From: Paracoccus sp. R12_2
GTDB lineage: Bacteria > Pseudomonadota > Alphaproteobacteria > Rhodobacterales > Rhodobacteraceae
Assembly: GCF_017744015.1 (NCBI RefSeq)
Contig: NZ_JAGHRA010000004.1
Coordinates: 62,001 to 126,000, forward strand
Direction: 5' to 3'
Length of the DNA: 64,000 bases
Both the position numbers and the translations under genes were made by a program. This document shows positions 9,931 to 17,700 of the stretch, piece after piece. The notes under the pieces are model-generated. The model was not told the DNA's origin. It ran no database searches and saw only the letters and a program-made list of their open reading frames with translations. Each line of letters opens with the position of its first letter. Position 1 is the stretch's first letter.

Positions 9931-11223
9931 TCAGGCCAAGATACCGTTCGCGGCAAGAACCGTCGCGCCGCCCAGATATGGGTGCAGCGCCGCCGGCAAG
10001 TTCACCGATCCGTCTGCCTGCTGGCCATTCTCCAGCACGGCGATCAGGGCGCGGCCAACCGCCAGCCCCGAGCCATTCAGCGTATGCACGAATTCCGGCT
10101 TGCCGCCACCTTCGGGGCGATACCGCGCATTCATGCGGCGCGCCTGAAAATCACCGCAATAGCTGACGCTGCTGATCTCGCGATACCTGTTCTGGCCGGG
10201 CAGCCACACCTCGATATCGTGGGTGATCCGTGCGCCGAATCCCATGTCGCCGGTGCACAGGGCGATGGTGCGATAGGGCAGGTCCAGCGCCTCGAGGATC
10301 GCCTCGGCACAACCGGTCATCCGCGCGTGTTCCGAAAGTCCGTTTTCTGCATCGGTGATCGACACCATCTCGACCTTCTCGAACTGGTGCTGGCGCAGCA
10401 TCCCCGTCGTGTCGCGCCCGGCGCTGCCGGCCTCGGACCGGAAACACTGGCTGTGCGCAACCATCCTGCGGGGCAAAGTCGCCTGATCGACCAGATCGCC
10501 ATGCACGGTGTTCGTCAGCGTCACCTCGGCGGTGGGGATCAGCCAGTATCCGTCGCGGGTCTGATAGCTGTCCTCGCCGAATTTCGGCAGCTGTCCGGTC
10601 CCGACCATCATCTCTTCCAGCACCAGAACCGGGGTCCAGGTTTCCTCCAGCCCGTGGCGGGTGACGTGCAGGTCCAGCATGAACTGCGCCAGCGCGCGAT
10701 GCAGGCGCGCCACCGCGCCCTTCAGCAGGACGAAGCGGCTGCCCGACAGCTTTGCGGCGGTCTCAAAGTCCATGCCGGGCCGAACGCCAGAAATCTCGAA
10801 ATGCTCGACCGGGTCGAAATCGAAATTGCGTGGGGCGCCCCAGCGTTTCAGTTCGACATTGTCATCTTCATCAGCACCGTCTGGAACGCTGTCCAGCGGC
10901 AGGTTGGGAATGCCCATCAGCAGATCACGCAGCCGCCCGTCCAGCAGCGCAGCCTCGGCCTGCATCTTGGCCATATCTGCCTTCTTGTCGGCCATCAGTT
11001 GACGCAGGCGCTGAAACTCCGCCTCGTTCCCGCTGGCCTTGGCGGCACCGACCTCTTTGCTGGCCCGGTTCTGTTCGGCCTGTGCGGTTTCCGCGGCGGC
11101 GATCTTTGCCCGCCTGTCGGCATCCAGTGCCAACACCTGCGCCGACATCGCCACGCCGCCGCGCCGGGTCAGCGCGTTGTCGAAGCCCTGGGGATTTTCA
11201 CGGATGGCACGGATGTCATGCAT
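9931..11223 (-). CDS. serS: Seryl-tRNA synthetase
   Basis: 430 residues. The N-terminal coiled-coil arm (about 30-100) binds the long variable arm of tRNA-Ser. Class II motifs are visible: motif 2 in the [21 protein letters not shown] stretch and motif 3 in the final part with [17 protein letters not shown]. It charges tRNA-Ser (and tRNA-Sec where present) with serine in the cytoplasm. Start at 11223 begins [11 protein letters not shown], the normal family N-terminus; no strong ribosome site is seen. It is transcribed away from the sox locus, probably as a single gene or together with the downstream membrane protein. Confidence 0.97.
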   Translation of the reverse strand: MHDIRAIRENPQGFDNALTRRGGVAMSAQVLALDADRRAKIAAAETAQAEQNRASKEVGAAKASGNEAEFQRLRQLMADKKADMAKMQAEAALLDGRLRDLLMGIPNLPLDSVPDGADEDDNVELKRWGAPRNFDFDPVEHFEISGVRPGMDFETAAKLSGSRFVLLKGAVARLHRALAQFMLDLHVTRHGLEETWTPVLVLEEMMVGTGQLPKFGEDSYQTRDGYWLIPTAEVTLTNTVHGDLVDQATLPRRMVAHSQCFRSEAGSAGRDTTGMLRQHQFEKVEMVSITDAENGLSEHARMTGCAEAILEALDLPYRTIALCTGDMGFGARITHDIEVWLPGQNRYREISSVSYCGDFQARRMNARYRPEGGGKPEFVHTLNGSGLAVGRALIAVLENGQQADGSVNLPAALHPYLGGATVLAANGILA

Positions 11224-11369
11224 GGCGTTTTACCGTCTTGGCTGGAATTGCTTGACCGCTGCCTAGCCCAAGCGCGCGCGGGGCGAAAGCCCGGCGAAAA
11301 GCTATCGGATGAATAAACCGATCCCGATGTGATGGATCACCTGCGATCGCAATATCCGGCGCCGTCGTC

Positions 11370-11747
11370 TCAGCCCGCGCAGAACAGCCGGTACATCAGG
11401 CCGACCACCTCTTCGGCACGGGGATCCGACACGGAATAAAGCCGCGCCTTGCCGTCGCGGCGGCAACTGACTAGCCCTTCGGCGCGCAGGCGTGCCAGCT
11501 GCTGGCTGACGGCGGCCTGACGCTGGCCGAGCAGACGTTCCAGTTCGGTCACGGTCTTTTCGCCTGCGGACAAATGGCACAGGATCATCATGCGGCCCTC
11601 ATGGGCCAGCGCCTTCATGAAGGCGGCGGCCTCGGTTGCCCGTTCGATCATGTCGGCCGGGGCAAGGCTGCCGCAGTTCTCGTCCATAGGCAGTGGGACG
11701 GCGGGGGATTGCTCGCCGATCATCATGTCTTGTGCGGAACGTGTCAT
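11370..11747 (-). CDS. soxR: ArsR-family sulfur-responsive repressor SoxR
   Basis: 125 residues with a winged helix-turn-helix of the ArsR/SmtB type; recognition helix in QRQAAVSQQLARLRAEG. Cysteines lie at 25, 57, 95 and 123. Cys57 (in ILCHL) and Cys123 (in LFC near the end) match in position and exact spacing (66 residues) the pair that forms the polysulfide bridge in the persulfide sensors SqrR and BigR. In Paracoccus, SoxR represses sox transcription and sulfur compounds relieve it. It is co-transcribed with soxS (start overlaps the soxS stop) and faces away from soxXYZABCD. The ATG has GAGGGAAGA upstream. It is unrelated to the MerR-type redox sensor SoxR of enterobacteria. Confidence 0.9.
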   Translation of the reverse strand: MTRSAQDMMIGEQSPAVPLPMDENCGSLAPADMIERATEAAAFMKALAHEGRMMILCHLSAGEKTVTELERLLGQRQAAVSQQLARLRAEGLVSCRRDGKARLYSVSDPRAEEVVGLMYRLFCAG

Positions 11748-12190
11748 CCGTCTTCCCTCATGTCTGCGGCCTGCAAGCCCGCCTTTGACAGCATGTCGTC
11801 GATCAGCGGATAGAAGAACTGATCGCCCGGGTATCCCTCAAGCCGCGCGACCTCGTCGCCATTTTGCAGCAGGATGAAGGTCGGGGTGATGGTCGGGCGT
11901 CGGTCCAGAACGACACCATCGGGCCACGGACCGTCGATATCCGTCACCAGCAAGGGCGCGGCCTTTCCCTCGGCTGAGTTGGGATAGCCGGGGCCGATCT
12001 CGCGGTTCCAAGCGGCGCAATAGATACAGCCCTTGGCCTCGACCATCAGCAGCCGCACCGGGGCGGCTTGCCAGTCGACGCTGTCTCGCGCGATCTGGGC
12101 CGCATGTGCGACAGCCGTCACGGAAACCGCCGCAGGCAACGAAAGCAGCGCGGCACAGGCGATTGCCAGACAGGATACAGGGCGCCGCAT
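11744..12190 (-). CDS. soxS: Periplasmic thioredoxin-like SoxS
   Basis: 148 residues: a Sec signal peptide with likely cleavage after residue 30 (AVAHA) and a thioredoxin fold with active-site pair Cys55-Ile-Tyr-Cys58. SoxS of Paracoccus is a periplasmic thiol reductase needed for full sox expression and for reactivating the carrier SoxY. Start at 12190 has GAAGGAAT at good spacing; the reading could extend 10 codons further upstream with no RBS. It is the first gene of a two-gene soxS-soxR unit divergent from soxX. The usual electron donor SoxV (CcdA-like) is not encoded in this locus. Confidence 0.9.
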   Translation of the reverse strand: MRRPVSCLAIACAALLSLPAAVSVTAVAHAAQIARDSVDWQAAPVRLLMVEAKGCIYCAAWNREIGPGYPNSAEGKAAPLLVTDIDGPWPDGVVLDRRPTITPTFILLQNGDEVARLEGYPGDQFFYPLIDDMLSKAGLQAADMREDG

Positions 12191-12316
12191 GGGCGAAATT
12201 CCTTCAAAGACGATCCACAAGACTTAGGCGCTTGGCCCGGTTCTGGCAAGCGTTGCAGGGGGTGGCGCGCGAACGCGCCGCAGTTTCAGCGGCTTACCGG
12301 ATGCGTTGCGAAAAGT

Positions 12317-12341
12317 CATATACTCAAATGCGAATTTTATG
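12317..12341. promoter_or_regulatory. Candidate operator/promoter dyad between soxS and soxX
   Basis: The 217-base divergent region between soxS and soxX has an AT-rich island around 12311-12352, in contrast to its surroundings. Inside it, CATA (12317) and TATG (12341 end) bound an imperfect inverted repeat containing CTC-AAATGC-GAA. ArsR-type sulfur repressors bind imperfect AT-rich dyads, so this is the best candidate SoxR site. No good -10/-35 pair could be fixed for either direction. The assignment is inference. Confidence 0.35.
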
Positions 12342-12407
12342 TTGCATTATGTGCGCGATGCCCCTTACCTTTGTCGCAACAGGGAGAAGACGAGAGGGAG
12401 GAAACTC

Positions 12408-12893
12408 ATGCCACGCCATGCCGCGTTTACGGCAGCGGCGGCACTTGTGGCGATGGCGTCGGCCATGCCCCTTGCCGCCGAGACCGCGCCGCAGGATGTA
12501 GCTTTTGACGATATCGGTGCAATTGCTGAGCCCTTGTCCGATACCGCAGGCGATCCTGAAGAAGGCGCAAAGATCTATGCCGACAAGGGCACCGGCAACT
12601 GCGTTGCCTGCCACGCGATCAGTGCACGGACCGATGCCGAATTTCAGGGCAATATAGGGCCGTCGCTGGACGGTGCCGGCGATCGCTGGTCGGTCGAACA
12701 GTTGCGCGGCATCGTGGCGGACGCCAAGCGGACCTTCCCCGAATCGATGATGCCCAGCTTGTACAAGACCGCTGGCTATGTCCGGCCCGGCGACGCGTTC
12801 ACCGGCAAGGCCGGGACCGAGCCGCTGCCGCCGTTGCTGAACGCGCAGCAGATCGAAGACGTCGTCGCCTATATCGCGACGCTGAAGGAGTGA
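12408..12893 (+). CDS. soxX: Sulfur oxidation c-type cytochrome SoxX
   Basis: 161 residues: signal peptide (cleaved after about residue 24, LAAE), one heme c site Cys65-Val-Ala-Cys68-His69, and a methionine ligand candidate at MMPS (114-115). SoxX pairs with SoxA in the periplasm; the complex links thiosulfate oxidatively to the SoxY cysteine. The ATG at 12408 is preceded by GAGGGAGG; an upstream in-frame start at 12306 would put unrelated residues before the signal peptide. It is the first gene of the soxXYZABCD unit, directly opposite soxSR; the soxVW genes usually found here in Paracoccus are absent. Confidence 0.95.
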   Translation: MPRHAAFTAAAALVAMASAMPLAAETAPQDVAFDDIGAIAEPLSDTAGDPEEGAKIYADKGTGNCVACHAISARTDAEFQGNIGPSLDGAGDRWSVEQLRGIVADAKRTFPESMMPSLYKTAGYVRPGDAFTGKAGTEPLPPLLNAQQIEDVVAYIATLKE

Positions 12894-12901
12894 TTGCAGC
12901 A

Positions 12902-13342
12902 ATGAAGATCGACAGACGAGAAGTTCTGGTCGTGGGTGCTGGGGCGGCGGCGCTTGCCTCGTTGCCCCTGACCGCGATGGCGCAGGACGGCGCGGCCGAG
13001 AAGACCGCCGACGAACTGATCGCCGAATTCACTGGCGGGGCCGAGGTCGCCGAAGGCGATGGCGTCACCCTGACCGCGCCCGAGATCGCCGAGAATGGCA
13101 ATACGGTGCCGATCAGCGTCGAAGCCGAGGGCGCCTCGGAGATCCTGGTCCTTGCACCGGGCAACCCGACGCCCCCCGTTGCAACCTTCAAGTTCGGTGA
13201 ACTGGCTGGCGCCCATATGGCCTCGACCCGAATTCGGCTTGCAGAAACGCAGGATGTCGTGGCCGTCGCGAAACTGGCCGACGGATCGTTCGTCCGGACA
13301 TCGTCGAATGTGAAGGTCACCATCGGCGGCTGCGGCGGCTGA
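12902..13342 (+). CDS. soxY: Thiosulfate oxidation carrier protein SoxY
   Basis: 146 residues. The N-terminus carries a twin-arginine-type signal (RREVLVVGAGAAAL). The mature protein ends GGCGG with Cys144 on a flexible tail, the defining SoxY feature: the sulfur substrate stays covalently bound to this cysteine while the Sox enzymes act on it. A GGAG in the soxX 3' end (about 12886-12889) serves as ribosome site 12 bases before the ATG. SoxZ follows 20 bases later and is co-exported as a heterodimer. Confidence 0.96.
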   Translation: MKIDRREVLVVGAGAAALASLPLTAMAQDGAAEKTADELIAEFTGGAEVAEGDGVTLTAPEIAENGNTVPISVEAEGASEILVLAPGNPTPPVATFKFGELAGAHMASTRIRLAETQDVVAVAKLADGSFVRTSSNVKVTIGGCGG

Positions 13343-13362
13343 GCGGGAAGGAGAAACAAGAT

Positions 13363-13692
13363 ATGGCAGACAACGTCAAACCCCGTGTTCGCGTCCCGAA
13401 GACCGCCTCGAAGGATGAGGTGATCCAGATCAAGACGCTGATCTCGCATCCGATGGAATCGGGTCAGCGCAAGGACAAGGATGGCAATATCATCCCGCGT
13501 TCTATCATCAACCGGTTCCATGTGACCTTCAACGGCACCGACGTCATCGATGTCACCATGGAGCCTGCCATCAGCACGAACCCGTATTTCGAGTTCGAGG
13601 CCAAGGTGCCGGAATCGGGCGAGTTCGTCTTTACCTGGTACGACGACGACGGCTCGGTCTACGAGGACAAGCATTCGGTCGAGGTGTCCTGA
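13363..13692 (+). CDS. soxZ: Thiosulfate oxidation carrier complex protein SoxZ
   Basis: 109 residues, no signal peptide, as expected: SoxZ is exported by the Tat system bound to SoxY. Family features include the PRVRVPKTASKDEVIQIKTLISHPMESG-type N-terminal beta sandwich region and the final EDKHSVEVS strand. The ATG is preceded by GGAAGGAG at 13346-13353. It lies between soxY and soxA in the canonical order. SoxYZ is the scaffold on which thiosulfate is oxidised. Confidence 0.96.
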   Translation: MADNVKPRVRVPKTASKDEVIQIKTLISHPMESGQRKDKDGNIIPRSIINRFHVTFNGTDVIDVTMEPAISTNPYFEFEAKVPESGEFVFTWYDDDGSVYEDKHSVEVS

Positions 13693-13774
13693 CGACACGG
13701 GACGAAACCCCAGGCAAGGTCGCCCCGGCCGGCGAACAATGATCGGCCGGGTGCCAACCAAGGGAGGAGAGAAC

Positions 13775-14641
13775 ATGACAATCCCGCTTCGCAGGGCTGC
13801 ACTGGCCGCGATGGCCTGCGCCTTGGCCCTGCCGGCGCTGGCCGAGACGGTCCCGGAATCGACCGATCCGATCGTCATCAACGGGGGTGAGGTCGAACTG
13901 CAGACCGCCGCACCCGCCCCCGAACACCTGGACGGGGCGCTGGACGAGATCTATTCGGGCTGGCTGTTCCGGGACCCGGACACGCAGACCATGCAGACGG
14001 ATGATTTCGAAAATCCCGGCATGATCTTCGTCGATCAGGGCATGGACGAATGGAACATGGTCGAGGGCGAGGCCGGAAAAAGCTGCGCGTCCTGCCACGA
14101 GGATGTGTCCGAGTCGATGAAAGGCGTTCGTGCGACCACACCCAAGGTCAACAAGGACGGCGCGCTGTGGTCGGTCGAGGATTATGTCAACGACTGCCGC
14201 ACCAACCGCATGCAGGCCGAAGCCTTGGATTGGAACGGTAACAGGATGAAGAACCTGACCGCCCTGATCTCGATGCAGTCGCGCGGCATGCCGATGGACG
14301 TCGCGATCGACGGCCCTGCCCAGCCCTTCTGGGAGCAGGGCAAGGAGATGTACTATACGCGGTATGGGCAGCTTGAACTGGCTTGCGCCAATTGTCACGA
14401 GGACCATTTCGGTGACTGGATCCGTGCGGACCACCTGAGCCAGGGTCAGACCAACGGCTTTCCCGTCTATCGTCTGAAGCAGGCCGGTCTGGTTTCGCAG
14501 CACAACCGTTTCCGGGGCTGCATCCGCGATACCCGTGCCGAAACCTTTCCCATGGGCAGCGATGAATTCCGTGCGCTGGAACTGTATGTCGCGTCGCGCG
14601 GCAACGGCCTGCCGGTCGAGGGCGTCAGCGTCCGTCACTGA
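13775..14641 (+). CDS. soxA: Sulfur oxidation diheme cytochrome SoxA
   Basis: 288 residues with a Sec signal (to about residue 23). Two heme c sites are present, Cys104-Cys107-His108 and Cys204-Cys207-His208, so this is the diheme form. Cys141 (NDCRTNRM) and Cys249 (FRGCIRDTR) are the conserved cysteine ligands; the latter is the active-site persulfide cysteine where thiosulfate is joined to SoxY. The start at 13775 follows AGGGAGGAG and begins a clean signal peptide. It is the partner of SoxX. An intrinsic terminator starts 7 bases beyond its stop, an unusual position for the middle of a sox operon. Confidence 0.96.
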   Translation: MTIPLRRAALAAMACALALPALAETVPESTDPIVINGGEVELQTAAPAPEHLDGALDEIYSGWLFRDPDTQTMQTDDFENPGMIFVDQGMDEWNMVEGEAGKSCASCHEDVSESMKGVRATTPKVNKDGALWSVEDYVNDCRTNRMQAEALDWNGNRMKNLTALISMQSRGMPMDVAIDGPAQPFWEQGKEMYYTRYGQLELACANCHEDHFGDWIRADHLSQGQTNGFPVYRLKQAGLVSQHNRFRGCIRDTRAETFPMGSDEFRALELYVASRGNGLPVEGVSVRH

Positions 14642-14647
14642 ACCATG

Positions 14648-14679
14648 CCCGCGCGTCCGATCGGTCGCGCGGGTTTTTT
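14648..14679 (+). terminator. Intrinsic terminator between soxA and soxB
   Basis: CCCGCGCG, a ten-base loop, CGCGCGGG, then TTTTTT: eight base pairs, all G-C, with a six-T tract, 7 bases after the soxA stop and 45 before soxB. It should end or attenuate transcripts from the soxX promoter. The AT-rich stretch to 14712 could hold a second promoter for soxBCD, but no convincing -35/-10 pair is visible. Confidence 0.85.
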
Positions 14680-14723
14680 CGCCTTAACGACTGCACGTAT
14701 ATGAATATTTACGGAGAATGCCG

Positions 14724-16412
14724 ATGATCTCTCGCCGCGAAATGTTGCAGCTTGGTCTTGCCAGCTCGGCCGCGCTTGCGGGTTTGGGGTTCGGCAACCT
14801 GCCGCGGGCCTTTGCACAGCAGGCACTGACGCAGGACCAACTGCTGCAGTTCGACGATTTCGGCAATCTGACCCTGATCCACGTCACCGATTGTCACGCG
14901 CATCTGAAGCCGATCTATTTCCGTGAGCCGGACACCAATATCGGCGTAAGCGAAGCCAAGGGCCGGGCGCCGCATGTCGTGGGCGAGGCGTATCAGAAGA
15001 TGTTCGGAATCGAGCCGGGCAGCCGCGACGCCTATGCGCTGACATATCCGGATTTCGTCGACCTGGCCAAGACCTATGGCAGGATGGGTGGCTTCGACCG
15101 GGTGGCAACAGTTGTGAAGGCGATCCGCGCGGCCCGTCCGAACTCGCTGCTGCTGGATGGCGGCGACACCTGGCACGGTTCCTATACCAGCCTGCAGACC
15201 CGCGGCGAGGATATGGTGCGGGTGATGAACCTGCTGGGTTCGCAGGCGATGACCGCGCATTGGGAATTCACCCTTGGCACCGAACGCGTGCAGGAACTGA
15301 TGCAGATGATGGATCAGCCACTGCTGGGGGCGAACATCTTCGACGTCGAATGGGACGAGCCGGCGTTCGAGCCATCGAAGATCTTCGAGACGAACGGCCT
15401 GCGCGTGGGCGTTGTCGGTCAGGCCTTCCCCTATCTGCCGATCGCCAATCCAAGCTGGATGTTCCCCGAATACAGCTTCGGCATCCGCGAGGAACGGATG
15501 CAGCAGGTGGTGGACGATCTGCGCGCTGAGGGCGTCGATCTGGTTGTCTGCCTGTCGCATAACGGCTTTGACGTGGATCACAAGATGGCTGGCCGCGTGA
15601 AGGGGATCGACGTGATCCTGTCCGGCCATACCCACGACGCCATTCCCGAACCCGTGCTGGTCGGCGAGACGATCATCATCGCCAGCGGCAGCCACGGCAA
15701 ATTCGTCAGCCGGGTCGATCTGGACGTTCAGGGTGGCAAGATGATGGGTTTCCGCCACAAGCTGATCCCGATCTTTTCGGACGTGATCGAACCGGATGCC
15801 GAGATGGCCGGTCTGATCGACGAGATCCGCGCCCCCTACGAGGCCGATCTGACCGAAGTGATCGGCAAGTCGGAAGGCTTGCTGTATCGGCGCGGCAATT
15901 TCAACGGCAGCTGGGACGATCTGATCTGCGAGGCCATGCTGTCCGAACGCGACTCCGAGATCGCCTTGTCACCCGGCGTCCGCTGGGGCGCCTCGGTCCT
16001 GCCGGGCGACATCACGCGCGAGGACATCCATTCGGTCACGTCAATGACCTATGGCGAGTGTTACCGCACCGAGATGTCGGGCGAGATGCTGAAGACGGTC
16101 ATGGAAGACGTGGCCGACAATATCTTCAACGAAGATCCCTACTACCAGCAGGGCGGCGACATGGTTCGCGTGGGTGGGCTTGGCTACACCATCGACCCCT
16201 ATGCCGAGATCGGAAACCGGATCAGCAACATGATGCTGCTGAAGGAAAATGCGCCGATCGATCCGGCCCGGAACTATGTCATCGCCGGTTGGGCCTCGGT
16301 CAACGAAGGCACCGAGGGGCCGCAGATCTGGGATGTGGTCGAGGATTACATCCGCAAACAGGGCACGGTCGCAACCGCGCCCAACAACTCTATCACCGTC
16401 ACGGGAGACTGA
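14724..16412 (+). CDS. soxB: Thiosulfohydrolase SoxB (dimanganese enzyme)
   Basis: 562 residues. Tat signal (SRREMLQLGLASSAALAG). The metallophosphoesterase-like core is visible: Asp56, His58 and His60 in the DCHAH motif, GGDTWHGS, SHNGFDVD and SGHTHD, the ligands of the two-manganese centre. The C-terminal half is the 5'-nucleotidase-type domain. SoxB hydrolyses the terminal sulfone of SoxY-bound thiosulfate to release sulfate. Start at 14724 is favoured over ATG 14718 because ACGGAG at 14711-14716 is at proper distance only from 14724. It leads the soxBCD group after the terminator. Confidence 0.95.
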   Translation: MISRREMLQLGLASSAALAGLGFGNLPRAFAQQALTQDQLLQFDDFGNLTLIHVTDCHAHLKPIYFREPDTNIGVSEAKGRAPHVVGEAYQKMFGIEPGSRDAYALTYPDFVDLAKTYGRMGGFDRVATVVKAIRAARPNSLLLDGGDTWHGSYTSLQTRGEDMVRVMNLLGSQAMTAHWEFTLGTERVQELMQMMDQPLLGANIFDVEWDEPAFEPSKIFETNGLRVGVVGQAFPYLPIANPSWMFPEYSFGIREERMQQVVDDLRAEGVDLVVCLSHNGFDVDHKMAGRVKGIDVILSGHTHDAIPEPVLVGETIIIASGSHGKFVSRVDLDVQGGKMMGFRHKLIPIFSDVIEPDAEMAGLIDEIRAPYEADLTEVIGKSEGLLYRRGNFNGSWDDLICEAMLSERDSEIALSPGVRWGASVLPGDITREDIHSVTSMTYGECYRTEMSGEMLKTVMEDVADNIFNEDPYYQQGGDMVRVGGLGYTIDPYAEIGNRISNMMLLKENAPIDPARNYVIAGWASVNEGTEGPQIWDVVEDYIRKQGTVATAPNNSITVTGD

Positions 16413-16428
16413 GGAAGGACCCACCCAC

Positions 16429-17700
16429 ATGGCCGGAAAATCTGTCACGACCAGCCGCCGCGGCATCTTGCGGGCGGGGCTGGCGGCTGGTGTCGCATTG
16501 CCTGCCGCCGCCCTGTCCGCCCGCGCGCAAGGCGGCCCCGATCCGCTGATCACCGAAGTTCAGGACTGGGCCCGCTATACGGGCGAGGGCGTCGATGAGA
16601 CGCCCTATGGCCTGCCGATCCGCTTCGAATCCGATGTGGTGCGCCGCAACGTGCCCTGGCTGACCGCCGATCCGATCAGTTCGATCAACTTCACGCCGAT
16701 CCACGCGCTGGACGGCACGATCACCCCGGCCGGCTGCGCGTTCGAGCGTCACCATTCCGGCGCAATCGAACTGGCCAAGCCCGATTACCGGCTGATGATC
16801 AACGGGCTTGTCGATCGCCCGCTGGTCTTCACCTACGAGGATCTGGAGCGTTTCCCACGGCACTCGGGCGTCTATTTCTGCGAATGCGCGGCCAATACCG
16901 GCATGGAATGGGCTGGCGCGCAGTTGAACGGTTCGCAGTTCACTCACGGTATGATCCACAACATGGAATATGTCGGCATCCCGCTGAAGACGCTGCTGGA
17001 AGAAGCCGGCGTCAAGCCCGAGGGCAAGTGGATCTATGTCGAGGGGGCCGATGCCAGCTCGAACGGCCGTTCGATCCCGATCGAGAAGGCGCTGGACGAT
17101 TGCATGCTGGCCTTCAAGGCGAACGGCGAGGCGCTGCGCAAGGAACATGGCTATCCCGCACGGCTGGTCGTGCCCGGCTGGGAAGGCAACCTGTGGGTCA
17201 AGTGGCTGCGCCGCATCGAAGTGACGGACGGTCCGGTGGAAAGCCGCGAAGAGACCAGCAAATACACCGACACGCTGGCCGATGGCACCAGCCGCAAATG
17301 GACCTGGGTGATGGATGCGAAGTCGGTCGTCACCGCACCCAGCCCGCAGGTGCCGATCCGGCATGGCAACGGGCCGCTGGTGATTACCGGACTGGCCTGG
17401 TCGGGCAGGGGCGCGATCACGCGCGTCGATGTCTCGGTCGATGGCGGCAAGACATGGAAGACGGCCCGGCTGGCAGCGCCAGGGCAGCCGATGCAGATGA
17501 CACGGTTCTGGCTGGATCACGACTGGCAGGGCGAAGAGATGCTGCTGCAGTCGCGCGCGATGGACGACACCGGCTATGTGCAGCCGACCAAGTCGGCGCT
17601 GCGTGCGATCCGCGGCGAGAACTCGGTCTATCACAACAATGCCATTCAGACCTGGTGGATCAAGCAAGACGGGAGCGCGGAAAATGTCGAAGTTTCTTAA
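16429..17700 (+). CDS. soxC: Sulfane dehydrogenase molybdenum subunit SoxC
   Basis: 423 residues. Tat signal with SRRGILRAG, then the sulfite-oxidase fold; the pterin-binding cysteine corresponds to Cys153 in FCECAANTG. SoxC carries the molybdenum cofactor and, with SoxD, removes six electrons from the sulfane sulfur bound to SoxY, which prevents sulfur globule formation. GAGGAAGGA precedes the ATG. The last 17 bases overlap the soxD reading frame. Presence of soxCD indicates complete oxidation of thiosulfate to sulfate rather than sulfur storage. Confidence 0.95.
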   Translation: MAGKSVTTSRRGILRAGLAAGVALPAAALSARAQGGPDPLITEVQDWARYTGEGVDETPYGLPIRFESDVVRRNVPWLTADPISSINFTPIHALDGTITPAGCAFERHHSGAIELAKPDYRLMINGLVDRPLVFTYEDLERFPRHSGVYFCECAANTGMEWAGAQLNGSQFTHGMIHNMEYVGIPLKTLLEEAGVKPEGKWIYVEGADASSNGRSIPIEKALDDCMLAFKANGEALRKEHGYPARLVVPGWEGNLWVKWLRRIEVTDGPVESREETSKYTDTLADGTSRKWTWVMDAKSVVTAPSPQVPIRHGNGPLVITGLAWSGRGAITRVDVSVDGGKTWKTARLAAPGQPMQMTRFWLDHDWQGEEMLLQSRAMDDTGYVQPTKSALRAIRGENSVYHNNAIQTWWIKQDGSAENVEVS

